Source: Ghiorsea sp. (lineage in GTDB: Bacteria; Pseudomonadota; Zetaproteobacteria; Mariprofundales; Mariprofundaceae). Taken from it: 26,250 nt of DNA. A program made the position numbers and the translations under genes. Shown here piece after piece: positions 6,201 to 14,704 of this stretch; the stretch's first letter is position 1; every line of letters begins with the position of its first letter. The DNA lies in contig JALUWH010000320.1 in the NCBI GenBank assembly GCA_027019685.1, forward strand, positions 1 to 26,250. Direction: 5' to 3'. The notes beneath the pieces were generated by a model. That model was not told the DNA's origin. It searched no databases and saw nothing but the letters and a program-made list of their open reading frames with translations.

Positions 6201-6890
6201 TGTGGCTGTTTGCCCAGAAAGCGTGCGCCCTGATGCATCTGTAATCGTGCCTGAAATCATAATCGGCAATTCAATACCAAGCTCTTCAAAAGCTTCTTTG
6301 ACCGCATAAATCGCAGCCTTGGCATTCAGCACATCAAACACAGTCTCAATCAGAATAATATCCGAGCCACCCTCAACAAGCCCTTTGGTGGCAACTTTAT
6401 AAGTCTCAACCAATTCCATAAATGTTACATTCCGATAACCAGGGTCATTCACATCAGGCGAAATCGAAGCCGTACGTGACGTGGGGCCAACCACGCCCGC
6501 CACAAAGCGTGGTTTTTCAGGTGTACTCGCGGCATCACAGGCTTCGCGCGCCAGCTTTGCACCCGCCACATTCATTTCATACACCAATTCTTCCATACCA
6601 TAGTCAGCCATGGATGGTTTGTTGGAGTTGAAGGTGTTGGTTTCTAAAATATCCGCACCCGCTTCTAAATAAGCGGTATGAATATCTTTAATAATTTGGG
6701 GTTGGGTTAAAGAAAGTAAATCGTTATTGCCTTTAAGCTCAGATGGCCAATCCGCAAATCGTTCACCTCTATAGTCGGCTTCTTCAAGTTTATAGGCTTG
6801 AATCATGGTACCCATGGCGCCATCAAGCAAAAGGATGCGTTGTTTTAACTGTTTAAGAATTTCTATATGTGCAGAGGTAAGTTGTTTCAT
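3213..6890 (-). CDS. metH: Cobalamin-dependent methionine synthase
   Basis: This 1225-residue enzyme transfers the methyl group of 5-methyltetrahydrofolate to homocysteine via cobalamin, making methionine and tetrahydrofolate in the cytoplasm. All four modules are present in order. The homocysteine module (about 1-330) has the zinc ligands C248 (GLNCALG) and C311/C312 (GGCCGTSPDH). The pterin module (about 355-620) contains VNVGERANVTGS. The cobalamin cap and B12 module (about 650-890) has the base-off His760 in DVHDIGKN. The reactivation module (about 905-1225) carries RPAAGYPACPDH, which binds S-adenosylmethionine. The length matches E. coli MetH. No convincing Shine-Dalgarno precedes the ATG, and no SAM or cobalamin riboswitch is recognisable upstream. 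It is transcribed alone and divergently from the CZB gene. Confidence 0.97.
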   Translation of the reverse strand: MKQLTSAHIEILKQLKQRILLLDGAMGTMIQAYKLEEADYRGERFADWPSELKGNNDLLSLTQPQIIKDIHTAYLEAGADILETNTFNSNKPSMADYGMEELVYEMNVAGAKLAREACDAASTPEKPRFVAGVVGPTSRTASISPDVNDPGYRNVTFMELVETYKVATKGLVEGGSDIILIETVFDVLNAKAAIYAVKEAFEELGIELPIMISGTITDASGRTLSGQTATAFYNSMAHAEPISIGLNCALGAGELRQYIEELSNTSSCYINAHPNAGLPNAMGGYDETPEEMAAEIGEWARSGFLNIIGGCCGTSPDHIRAMAKAVDGVAPRVIPDVPVQCRLSGLEPLHIDENSLFVNVGERANVTGSAKFKRLVMEGDYDTALDICREQVENGAQIIDVNMDEAMLDGKAAMRTFLNLIASEPDISKVPVMIDSSKWEIIEEGLQCVQGKGVVNSISLKEGEENFIRQAKLIRKYGAAAIIMAFDEDGQADTYARKTEICERSYKVLTEKCDFPPEDIIFDPNIFAIATGIEEHNNYAVDFIEATGWIKKNLPHAMISGGVSNVSFSFRGNNPVREAIHSVFLYYAIKQGMDMGIVNAGMLEVYEDIPTELRDAVEDVVLNKHPDATDKLLDIAEKYRGDGVVAKKADDEWRKLPVAKRLEHALVKGIDAFVTEDTEEARQAFDAPIEVIEGPLMDGMNVVGDLFGEGKMFLPQVVKSARVMKKAVAYLMPYIEAGKAEGVNSSNGKVLMATVKGDVHDIGKNIVGVVLQCNNFEVIDLGVMVPTATILEEAKKHDVDIIGLSGLITPSLDEMVHIAKEMKRLDFSLPIMLGGATTSKAHTAVKIFPEYDEPVVWVKDASRAVGVAQNLISELNRADFVKDIREEYIGVRERYLGRQKQTDWLSLADARANPTALNDNTIASAPNKLGVTVLDDLSIADIREYIDWSPFFGAWELNGAYPRILNDPHKGKEAQKLFDEANQWLDKIIDEDWFTAKAIFGLFPAQATDDDSVIVYEDENKTQEKTRFHFLRQQTDKKDKRANLCLSDFISKSEQAHDHIGAFAVSIFGAQEKASAYESEHDDYAAIMIKVLADRLAEALAEMLHKQVRTKHWGYATDETLSNEEIIREKYQGIRPAAGYPACPDHTEKGTLWQLLDVEKNIGMQITESFAMLPTAAVSGLYFANPESHYFMVGKINKDQVKDYAKRKGMSLDEAERWLAPNLGY

Positions 6891-7071
6891 AAGGGCAAGG
6901 TTATCAGTTCTTTAGGCTATTACAAAACCAGATTACACATTAAGACTCCTGCAAAGAAAAAACATATTTCTACACACATGTGATTTTTTTACTTTTATTA
7001 TGTGACAACAGCTTTAGATTTGCGCTCTTGCTTGGTGTAAAACAAGCTTGCGTAGTACAGAGGGGAAGAAC

Positions 7072-7539
7072 ATGAAAGTATCAGATGCCGTTGAACAGCT
7101 TAGAAATGCACGTGCCGCACATAAAGCTTGGGTAGCACGCGCTGAGGCTATGATCGAAGGAATGAATGTCGACAAAGAGCATATTCCTATGCTGCCTACT
7201 GACTGTGTCTTTGGTAAATGGTATTATGGATCAGGACAAGCTTTAAGGAAACTACCCGCATACAAATCCATGGAAAAACCACACGACAGCTTACACCGCA
7301 CTTATATGCAAATTTTTAAGCTACTGTTTGACGAACCCGATGTATCAGCATGGGGAAAACTATTTGGCAAAGCTAAAAAAGCCAAAGCTGACCAAATCAA
7401 AGAAGCACAAGTTCTTTTAAAACGGTTACAATCTATTTCTGATGATGTTTGTGAAATTTTAGAAACCCTTGAAGATCAATTCATAACCGCCGCAAGAAAA
7501 CAAAAAGTTAATAGCACTATTAATCATACACTTGGTTAA
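7072..7539 (+). CDS. Free-standing CZB (chemoreceptor zinc-binding) domain protein
   Basis: This 155-residue soluble protein consists almost entirely of a CZB domain. The four expected zinc ligands are visible: H17 in AAHKAWVARAEAMI, C45 in the signature PTDCVFGKWYYGSG, and H71 and H75 in KPHDSLHRTYMQIF. The rest is helical, with a long C-terminal helix (about 96-145). CZB domains sense zinc or oxidants and usually sit at the end of chemoreceptors or diguanylate cyclases; here no output domain is attached. ATG 7072 has AGGGGAAG in front; an upstream in-frame start at 7048 would add eight residues without a ribosome site. A terminator follows the stop. Its partner is unknown. Confidence 0.82.
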   Translation: MKVSDAVEQLRNARAAHKAWVARAEAMIEGMNVDKEHIPMLPTDCVFGKWYYGSGQALRKLPAYKSMEKPHDSLHRTYMQIFKLLFDEPDVSAWGKLFGKAKKAKADQIKEAQVLLKRLQSISDDVCEILETLEDQFITAARKQKVNSTINHTLG

Positions 7540-7566
7540 TCATTTAACGCTCACAGATAAGACATA

Positions 7567-7594
7567 AAAAAAGACGCTCTAGAGCGTCTTTTTT
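7567..7594. terminator. Bidirectional rho-independent terminator
   Basis: A perfect 14-bp self-complementary sequence, AAAAAAGACGCTCT joined to its reverse complement, with A-rich and T-rich flanks. It can serve both the CZB gene (plus) and the oxidoreductase gene (minus), whose stops face each other here. Confidence 0.9.
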
Positions 7595-7612
7595 ACATTT
7601 AAAGCATCATAC

Positions 7613-10600
7613 CTACATCAAGACGCGCTCAATACCACCGTCTTTAATACGCTGCACAAATATTTTCTGCCAATCATCGCCATGCAACTGTTTCATCAGT
7701 TCTACCACGATATAATCCGCATCCACGCCAGAGCTTTCTTCCAAACGTGATAAACCTTGCAAACATGCGGGGCAAGAAGTCAGAATTTTTTGTTGTTCAT
7801 CACCCAATAAGGCTAACTTTTCACTGGCTTCTGCCATTTTTTCTTCTTTGCGAGCGCGAATCTTCCCTGAAATAGCTGGATATGCCGCAGCCAATGTACC
7901 TGCTTCAGCACAACACTCTTCACTTTCCACAGACTGTTTATTCAACAAGGAAGAAATCACCGTTTCAGAGCCATGGCGTTTGAGTGGATTATGACAAGGT
8001 TCATGATACATATACTGTACACCTTGCACATTATCTACACTTACCCCTTGCGTCATTAAATACTCATGAATATCAATCAATGGCGCATCAGGAAAAATTT
8101 CTTCCAAATAATACTTGGTTAATTGGTCATAACATGTACCACAAGAAATGACGACTGCCTCAAAATCAAGGTAAGAGAGTGCATTTTTTAAGCGGTGAAA
8201 CAGCACCCTATTATCATACGTAATCTGATCCCCTTGCTCATGATCACCACCTGCCGTACTCGGGTAACCACAACACAAATATGATGGTGGAAGCACAACA
8301 TTCACACCTAGGTCAAAGAGTGCTGCTTGGGTTGCTATACCCACTTGAGAAAACAAACGCTCTGAACCACAACCGGGGAAGTAAAACACAGCCCTACCAT
8401 TGGCTTTATTGGCATCACGCAAAATAGGAATCATATTTTTATCACGCGATTCAATGCCCAAAATTTGACGTGATGTTCTGAGTGGTAAGGTAGGCAAAGG
8501 CCGCTCTACAAAATTAATAATTTGTGCCTCAATTCCATCCAAGTTACGCGTTGCCGCAGGCTTATCTTTAATCACACCCATCAGTTTCGCTGCTTTATGT
8601 AACCATTGATGCCCTTTATAACTCCAGCGAATACCCACTTCACGTACAATCTTGACCAAATCAGGGTTTTGAATCACCAAGAACATCAAAGAAAGTTTAG
8701 AAACAATGTTAAAACGGGCTTGTCCTTTGTCTTTAAGCAAAGCGCGCATTTTTTCAGTGACTGCACCAAAATCAATATCCACAGGGCATGGTGCTTCACA
8801 TTTATGACAAATCGTGCAATGACTAGCCACATCTTGTAAACCTTCAAACTGCTCAAAAGAAATTCCCGCACCTGTTTGTGACTCATACAAAAAAGCTTCA
8901 ATAATTGCACCCGATGCTTGAATCTTATTGCGCGGTGAATACAACATATTGGCACGCGGAAAATGCGTGTTACACACTGGTTTACACTTACCACAGCGCA
9001 AACATGGCGAAATCTCTTCCGAAAGCTCGGTTAAATCAGCCGCTTCCATAATCACAGATTCATGTTCTAAAAGGTTGAAACTTGGTGTATAAGTTAGGCT
9101 TAAATCCAAACCTGGCTGCAATTTTCCTCGGTTAAACAAGTCTTCAGGGTCTGCCCCCTTCAAATAAGCCGCAGTTTCTGACAATACTTCATCATTTAAG
9201 TACTCAAGCTTAGTGATACCAATGCCGTGCTCTCCAGAAATCACACCACCAAGTTCTTCAGCTTTTCGCATCACTTTTTCAACCACATGGTGCGCTCTAC
9301 GCATCATCATATAATCATTGGAGTTCACTGGAATATTGGTATGCACATTACCATCACCTGCATGCATATGGGTCGCAACAACCACACGACCAGATAATAC
9401 CTGTTGATGAATGGCTTTAATTTTATTTTCTAAGGTTTCATTACCACGCAAATGCTCAAGCAATGGTTTTTCAACTTCTTCACGGTATGAAACCCGTAAA
9501 TCACCACGTTGAATCACACCAAAAACAGTATCATCTTCCAATAAGTCTATATCCGTAAAATATTGTGTATAGTTGGATGCAGGTTCTTTTAAACCCTTAC
9601 TTAAATCACTCCATTTTTGCCGTGCTTGTTTGATAATCGCTACACAACTATCTAACTTTTCATCCAAATACATATCATCTTCAAGGTTTAATTCTTGGCG
9701 AATGAGCTGATTATCTGAATCCAAAGAAGCTTTTGTGGTTTCAAAATATTCAGACAAGGCATCAATAATATCAATCTTATTGCTTATGGAGTTTTCAATA
9801 TTAAGAAACTCTACATAATCATTGTATTCCGATAAACGTGGCAATGGAATCACCACATCTTCATTCATTTTGAAGGCTCGTGTGTGTTTGGCAATGGCAG
9901 CCATGCGACCCCTATCGCCCCAGAAACGCCCTCTATCTTCTTTAGAAATAGCGACAAAACCTTCACCATTACCTTCAGATGCCAAGCGACAAATATCAGA
10001 ACAAGCTTGTGCTACAGCTTTGTCATCATCACCTGATACATCTATCAATAACACCACTCTAGGGCGTTCACGGCGTGTGGATTTACTCACATAATTGATG
10101 GCTTTAACATATTTCTCATCAAAATGTTCAAAACCTTCAAGAAATACAGTTTCTTGTGCATCCACATGGTTTTTAATATTTACCAAAGCTTGGGTTGCAT
10201 CATCCAATTTTTGCCCAAAAAACTCACAACATACTGTGCGCGTTACATCATAAGCACGGTGCAAAATAAAGGTGGCTTCAACAATAAAACCATCTGTACC
10301 TTCTTTTTGTACGCCCGGTAAACCACCCATGGCTTTGCGGGTTACATCTTTACCTAAACCTTCTTTACGGAAAATATGCCCTGGCAAATCTAAGTTTTCT
10401 TCAGATATGACTGTTCCATCAATCGAAGAGGTTTTGGTAATTTTAAAGTGTATTTGAGCTTCATCATGCAGTTTACCCATATTATGGTTGATGCGTTCCA
10501 CCAATAACCAGTGTCCATCAGGGGTTACCATTTTCCAGCTTAATAAGTTATCAACACATGTACCCCAAATCACTGCATGTTTACCACCAGCATTGGAAGC

Positions 10601-11464
10601 AACGTTACCACCAATGGTACATGCCCAAAGGCTGGTTGGGTCTGTTGCAAACACATGGGGCTTGGATGCATCCATGACTTTGCCTGTTACCGCACCCGCT
10701 TGCGCCGTGATGGTGGCAACTTCACCTTTATCACCAATGTTTCTGGTTTCAACTTTTCCAATCTTATCAAATTTTTCTACATTGATCATCACAGAATCAT
10801 TGGATAATGGCACAGAACCACCACATAAACCTGTACCACCACCGCGCGGAATCACCACTAAACCTTGCTGTTGAATCGCACGAATTAAACCTGGTATTTC
10901 TTCGGCCGTATCTGGTGTTAATACACAAAATGGCAAATGTGAACGCCAGTCTGTGGCATCGGTTGCGTGATGACTTAAAGTAAAAGCATCAAAGTGAATA
11001 TTATTCTTATGGGTAAACTTAGCAAAAGCACGTTTGGCTTTACGCCTGCGTTTGGGCTCATTCTCAAACCATGCATAAAAATCTTCCAGCATACGCTCTG
11101 TGGAACAAGCTACGCGTGTCGCTCTTGGATTATCTTGCGCACTAGCCTTAATGCGACCAATGCGTTTCTGCTGCTGAAACCTTAATTTCTTTAAGCGTTT
11201 AGGATGCTTAAGCAAGTCATTTTTTAAGAAAATATTGCGTTCAATGACCCATACATCACCCAAAACATCAAACAAAAGGCGCGCTGAACGACCTGTTTTA
11301 CGCTGAGAACGGAGCACACTTAAGTCGTCCCATACCTCTTCGCCTAAGAAGCGTTTAACAATCTCACGGTCTGAATAAGACGTGTAATTATATGGTATTT
11401 CACGAATATGTTCACTCACTAAGCCACTCCATAGCGCATCAGTTCTACAAGAGAAATCAAGCAT
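7613..11464 (-). CDS. Large FAD/4Fe-4S oxidoreductase, DUF3683 plus YdiJ/GlcD-GlcF-like
   Basis: This 1283-residue protein joins a flavin dehydrogenase to an electron-transfer half. Domains in order: a DUF3683-type N-terminus (REIPYNYTSYSDREI, residues 21-35); an FAD-binding domain with PRGGGTGLCGGSVPL (206-220) and GGNVASNAGG; a FAD-oxidase C-terminal domain with HMHAGDGNVHTNIP (699-712) and GEHGIG (744-749); two 4Fe-4S motifs (C821/824/827/831 and C883/886/889/893); and two CCG domains (CCGYPST at 1064-1070, EPCHNP, ECCAEAG). The family oxidises 2-hydroxy acids such as D-lactate, glycolate or D-2-hydroxyglutarate and passes electrons to the respiratory chain; the substrate here is not determined. 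ATG follows AGGGA at five bases. It is divergent from maeB across a shared regulatory region. Confidence 0.85.
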   Translation of the reverse strand: MLDFSCRTDALWSGLVSEHIREIPYNYTSYSDREIVKRFLGEEVWDDLSVLRSQRKTGRSARLLFDVLGDVWVIERNIFLKNDLLKHPKRLKKLRFQQQKRIGRIKASAQDNPRATRVACSTERMLEDFYAWFENEPKRRRKAKRAFAKFTHKNNIHFDAFTLSHHATDATDWRSHLPFCVLTPDTAEEIPGLIRAIQQQGLVVIPRGGGTGLCGGSVPLSNDSVMINVEKFDKIGKVETRNIGDKGEVATITAQAGAVTGKVMDASKPHVFATDPTSLWACTIGGNVASNAGGKHAVIWGTCVDNLLSWKMVTPDGHWLLVERINHNMGKLHDEAQIHFKITKTSSIDGTVISEENLDLPGHIFRKEGLGKDVTRKAMGGLPGVQKEGTDGFIVEATFILHRAYDVTRTVCCEFFGQKLDDATQALVNIKNHVDAQETVFLEGFEHFDEKYVKAINYVSKSTRRERPRVVLLIDVSGDDDKAVAQACSDICRLASEGNGEGFVAISKEDRGRFWGDRGRMAAIAKHTRAFKMNEDVVIPLPRLSEYNDYVEFLNIENSISNKIDIIDALSEYFETTKASLDSDNQLIRQELNLEDDMYLDEKLDSCVAIIKQARQKWSDLSKGLKEPASNYTQYFTDIDLLEDDTVFGVIQRGDLRVSYREEVEKPLLEHLRGNETLENKIKAIHQQVLSGRVVVATHMHAGDGNVHTNIPVNSNDYMMMRRAHHVVEKVMRKAEELGGVISGEHGIGITKLEYLNDEVLSETAAYLKGADPEDLFNRGKLQPGLDLSLTYTPSFNLLEHESVIMEAADLTELSEEISPCLRCGKCKPVCNTHFPRANMLYSPRNKIQASGAIIEAFLYESQTGAGISFEQFEGLQDVASHCTICHKCEAPCPVDIDFGAVTEKMRALLKDKGQARFNIVSKLSLMFLVIQNPDLVKIVREVGIRWSYKGHQWLHKAAKLMGVIKDKPAATRNLDGIEAQIINFVERPLPTLPLRTSRQILGIESRDKNMIPILRDANKANGRAVFYFPGCGSERLFSQVGIATQAALFDLGVNVVLPPSYLCCGYPSTAGGDHEQGDQITYDNRVLFHRLKNALSYLDFEAVVISCGTCYDQLTKYYLEEIFPDAPLIDIHEYLMTQGVSVDNVQGVQYMYHEPCHNPLKRHGSETVISSLLNKQSVESEECCAEAGTLAAAYPAISGKIRARKEEKMAEASEKLALLGDEQQKILTSCPACLQGLSRLEESSGVDADYIVVELMKQLHGDDWQKIFVQRIKDGGIERVLM

Positions 11465-11523
11465 ACTTTCCCTAAAAGCGCCGATAGCGTAACAGCGTTA
11501 CATGAAAATAAACTAAATGAATT

Positions 11524-11539
11524 TGTAACTGTCATCACA
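11524..11539. promoter_or_regulatory. CRP-type binding site between the oxidoreductase gene and maeB
   Basis: TGTAA-CTGTCA-TCACA matches the CRP/Vfr consensus TGTGA-N6-TCACA at 9 of 10 positions. It lies 49 bp before the maeB start and 60 bp from the divergent oxidoreductase start. The regulator encoded just after maeB has an RETISR recognition helix compatible with such sites. A separate inverted repeat GTAAC-AGC-GTTAC stands at 11489-11501. Binding is inferred. Confidence 0.5.
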
Positions 11540-11587
11540 GCCACTAAATTGCTAGGGTTCGCCAGTACTTTATCTAGGAGACAGCAA

Positions 11588-13867
11588 ATGCCCAAGCAAG
11601 AAACCTTTTCAGCCTTTGACCAAGATGCACTGGACTACCATAGCCAACCCACACCAGGTAAAATAAGTGTGCGCCCAAGCAAACCTTGTGTCACCCAGCG
11701 TGATTTAGCACTTGCCTATTCACCAGGTGTGGCCATTCCTTGCTTGGAAATTGAAAAAGACCCGAATAAAGCTGATGAATACACATCTCGTGCCAACTTG
11801 GTCGGTGTGATTAGTAATGGTACTGCTGTATTGGGGCTGGGCAATATTGGTGCGCTTGCCAGCAAACCAGTAATGGAAGGTAAAGGTGTTTTATTTAAAC
11901 GTTTTGCTGATATTGATGTCTTTGATATCGAAGTTGACGAACTCGACCCTATGGCATTTGTTGAAACCGTAGCGCGTCTAGAGCCAACCTTTGGTGGCAT
12001 CAACTTAGAAGACATTAAGGCTCCTGAATGTTTTATTATCGAAGAAGAACTCAAAAAACGCGTCAATATCCCTGTATTACATGATGACCAGCATGGTACA
12101 GCTGTGATTACAACCGCAGCTTTAATTAACGCGCTCATCTTACAAAACAAAAACATTGAAGATGTAAAAATTGTTTGCCTCGGTGCGGGAGCAGCTGGTT
12201 TTGCTTGTATGCGTTTAATTGAAGAACTTGGCGCACAACGTAAAAACATGTATTTCTTAGATAGAAAAGGTGTCATCCACAACAACCGTGGCGATGAACT
12301 TCCCTTTCACAAAGCACACTTTGCTAACGGTGATAAAGATACCAGCCTAGAAGAAATTATCGTAGGTGCAGATGTCTTCCTTGGGCTTTCACAAGGCAAT
12401 ATGGTTACCCCTGAAATGCTTCAAAGCATGGCAGATAAACCCATTGTTTTTGCCATGGCAAACCCAACCCCAGAAATTAATTATGATGTTGCTATGAGTA
12501 CCCGCCCTGATTTAATCATGGCAACTGGTCGCTCTGACCACCCCAATCAAGTCAACAACGTACTTGGTTTCCCATTCTTATTCCGTGGTGCGTTGGATGT
12601 ACGTGCCACCACTTTTAATGAAGAAATGAAAATTGCAGCAGTGCATGCACTTGCTGAATTAGCTCGCGAAGAAGTACCAGCATCTGTGCTTAAAGTGTAT
12701 GGTGAAAAAGAGTTGCGTTTTGGGCCACAGTATATCTTACCCAAACCCTTTGATCCGCGCTTGATTGAAGTTGTGCCCACTGCCGTGGCCAAAGCAGCAG
12801 TCGCAACAGGTGTTGCTCGTCAGCCTATTACTGATTTTGACAATTATGCACAAGAACTTGCAGGACGCATTGATCAATCCCGCACCTTTATGCGTCTGGT
12901 TATGGATAAAGCTAGACACCAACCTTTACGTTTGGCTTTCCCTGAAGGAGACGACCCTACCATTATTCGTGCAGCTACCGTGATGCGTGATGAAAATATC
13001 GCTAAACCCATGTTGATTGGTTGCCCAGAAAGCATCCAAAACCAAGCTGAAATGATGCGTCTAGACTTAAAAGGTGTAGAAATCATTGACCCTAACGAAG
13101 AAAACTCTCGTTTCGATAGTCTAGCCGATGCCCTTTACTTCGACCGTAAACGCCATGGTGTATTACGTAATGTTGCAGTAGAAACACTCAAACATGATAA
13201 AAATACTTTAGGTTCTTTATTGGTAAGGCAAGGGTTTGCTGATGGCATGCTCACAGGTCGCACACAGCACTACCCAACAACACTTAGCCCCATACTTAAA
13301 GTACTGGGGCATGATGAAAAAACAAATGAACACCATCATGTTTATGGTATGTATTTGTTAATCTTAGAAGAACGTGCGCTATTATTTGCCGATTGTACTG
13401 TTAATGTTGAGATGAGTGCAGAACAACTTGCTGAAGTTGCTGTTTTCACTGCAAAAACAGCAGAGTCGCTCGGCATTGACCCTAAAATTGGCATGTTATC
13501 GTTCTCAAATTTTGGCAGCTCAACCCATACTGAATCGCAAAAAGTTGCTGATGCAGTTCGTATCCTGCACCGTACACACCCTAAACTTATTGTTGATGGT
13601 GAAATGCAAGCGGATACAGCAGTTAACAGTGATATTTTATCCAACTATCCTTTTTCTAAGTTGACTGAATCAGCAAATGTGTTGATATTCCCCACGATGC
13701 AAGCAGGAAATATCGCCTACAAACTACTTAAAGAACTAGCAGGAGCTACGGCTATTGGCCCCATTCTTATGGGGCTACCGCAACAGGTTCATGTTTTGCA
13801 AACAGGTGCTAGTGTTGATGATATTGTAAACTTGGCTGCTATTGCATCCGCAAGAGCAATTGATTAG
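11588..13867 (+). CDS. maeB: NADP-dependent malic enzyme with C-terminal phosphotransacetylase-like domain
   Basis: This 759-residue enzyme decarboxylates malate to pyruvate and supplies NADPH. It has the length of E. coli MaeB. The N-terminal malic-enzyme part (about 1-420) has YSPGVAIPCLEI, SNGTAVLGLGNIGALASKPV (residues about 75-94), the metal- and substrate-binding stretch LEDIKAPECFIIEEELK, HDDQHGTAV, and a dinucleotide fold CLGAGAAG (about 197). The C-terminal part (about 430-759) is a phosphotransacetylase-like regulatory domain (LAFPEGDDPTIIRAA, SFSNFGSSTH, NVLIFPTMQAGNIAYKLL). ATG 11588 has an excellent AGGAG; a TTG at 11549 would add 13 residues and is unlikely. The Crp-family regulator gene begins 37 bases after its stop, so they are probably co-transcribed. 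Confidence 0.95.
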   Translation: MPKQETFSAFDQDALDYHSQPTPGKISVRPSKPCVTQRDLALAYSPGVAIPCLEIEKDPNKADEYTSRANLVGVISNGTAVLGLGNIGALASKPVMEGKGVLFKRFADIDVFDIEVDELDPMAFVETVARLEPTFGGINLEDIKAPECFIIEEELKKRVNIPVLHDDQHGTAVITTAALINALILQNKNIEDVKIVCLGAGAAGFACMRLIEELGAQRKNMYFLDRKGVIHNNRGDELPFHKAHFANGDKDTSLEEIIVGADVFLGLSQGNMVTPEMLQSMADKPIVFAMANPTPEINYDVAMSTRPDLIMATGRSDHPNQVNNVLGFPFLFRGALDVRATTFNEEMKIAAVHALAELAREEVPASVLKVYGEKELRFGPQYILPKPFDPRLIEVVPTAVAKAAVATGVARQPITDFDNYAQELAGRIDQSRTFMRLVMDKARHQPLRLAFPEGDDPTIIRAATVMRDENIAKPMLIGCPESIQNQAEMMRLDLKGVEIIDPNEENSRFDSLADALYFDRKRHGVLRNVAVETLKHDKNTLGSLLVRQGFADGMLTGRTQHYPTTLSPILKVLGHDEKTNEHHHVYGMYLLILEERALLFADCTVNVEMSAEQLAEVAVFTAKTAESLGIDPKIGMLSFSNFGSSTHTESQKVADAVRILHRTHPKLIVDGEMQADTAVNSDILSNYPFSKLTESANVLIFPTMQAGNIAYKLLKELAGATAIGPILMGLPQQVHVLQTGASVDDIVNLAAIASARAID

Positions 13868-13904
13868 AAAGTGCATTAGTATCAAAAGGGGGCAGGTAAA
13901 AAAT

Positions 13905-14591
13905 ATGAATCATCTATTGCGAAACATCCCATTGTTTTCAGAGCTCAATGACAATGAGATTGAGGCTATTCACAAGCTCATCACCTTCCACGATGTGGCA
14001 AAAAAAACCATTGTTTTACAAGAAGGTGAGGATGGTTGCTCTTTATTTATTATCATCTCGGGCTCAGTTAAAATATCATACTATGCACCTGACGGGCGCG
14101 AAGTGGTTTTATCACTGCTTGAGGAAGGTGCATATTTTGGTGAAATGTCCTTATTGGATAAACAACCGCGCTCTGCCACTGTAGTTACACTTAGCGACTC
14201 GCGTTTAGCACAAATTCGACGGGCTGATTTTGAACGCCTACTGCTCAAGCAACCCAAAGTTGCCTTAAAACTATTATCTGAGACCGTATCTCGCTTACGT
14301 CGTACTAGCAAAGTGCTTGAGCGGATTAGCACTTTGGATGTACCACACCGACTTTATCATTATCTTAAAGACTTTGCAGACCGCTTTGGCAAAGAAGAAA
14401 CCAATGGTATTGTTACCGTTCAGCTACCCACCCATCAAATGATTGCTGACCAGCTTTCAACCAGCAGAGAAACCATTTCTCGGGCAGCTAGTACCTTAAA
14501 AAAAGAGGGTATTATTATCAAGTCAGACAAACCTAGTGAATCTAAGCTAGATATGGAATCATTAGAAACACTTCTTCAAGCCATAGGTTAA
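13905..14591 (+). CDS. Crp/Fnr-family transcription regulator, CRP-like
   Basis: This 228-residue regulator has a cyclic-nucleotide-binding beta roll (about 10-125), a long dimer helix (about 108-142) and a winged helix-turn-helix (about 172-206). The phosphate-binding cassette FGEMSLLDKQPRSAT (78-92) keeps the Arg-Ser pair (R89, S90) that binds cAMP in CRP. The recognition helix STSRETISRAASTLKKEG carries RE--SR, as in proteins that read TGTGA half-sites. The N-terminal Cys cluster of FNR is absent, so it is not an oxygen-sensing FNR. ATG 13905 follows GGCAGG; an in-frame start at 13842 lies inside maeB. Close linkage to maeB and the CRP-type site before maeB suggest that it regulates carbon metabolism and its own operon. 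Confidence 0.85.
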   Translation: MNHLLRNIPLFSELNDNEIEAIHKLITFHDVAKKTIVLQEGEDGCSLFIIISGSVKISYYAPDGREVVLSLLEEGAYFGEMSLLDKQPRSATVVTLSDSRLAQIRRADFERLLLKQPKVALKLLSETVSRLRRTSKVLERISTLDVPHRLYHYLKDFADRFGKEETNGIVTVQLPTHQMIADQLSTSRETISRAASTLKKEGIIIKSDKPSESKLDMESLETLLQAIG

Positions 14592-14595
14592 CAAG

Positions 14596-14625
14596 TTGGC
14601 TACAAACAAAAACACAACCTATAAT
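14596..14625 (+). promoter_or_regulatory. Sigma-70 promoter of the gyrA operon
   Basis: TTGGCT (14596-14601), an 18-bp spacer and a perfect TATAAT (14620-14625) leave a leader of about 73 nt before the gyrA ATG. No terminator is evident between the regulator stop and this promoter, so some read-through is possible. Confidence 0.6.
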
Positions 14626-14704
14626 AGACATTAGCTCAACGGCTATTTATGCTTCTGCTCGAAGTAAAAAGCATCAATGATAGCACCATCATGGAGTTTT
14701 AAAC

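Noticed and set aside
3396..6631. Several plus-strand frames of 60-160 residues inside metH
   Set aside because: They lie opposite an intact, fully motif-bearing metH and show no ribosome sites or family resemblance; they are shadow frames.
6891..7071. SAM or cobalamin riboswitch upstream of metH
   Set aside because: The 180-bp divergent region is AT-rich, with no recognisable B12-box, SAM-box helices or terminator hairpin before metH.
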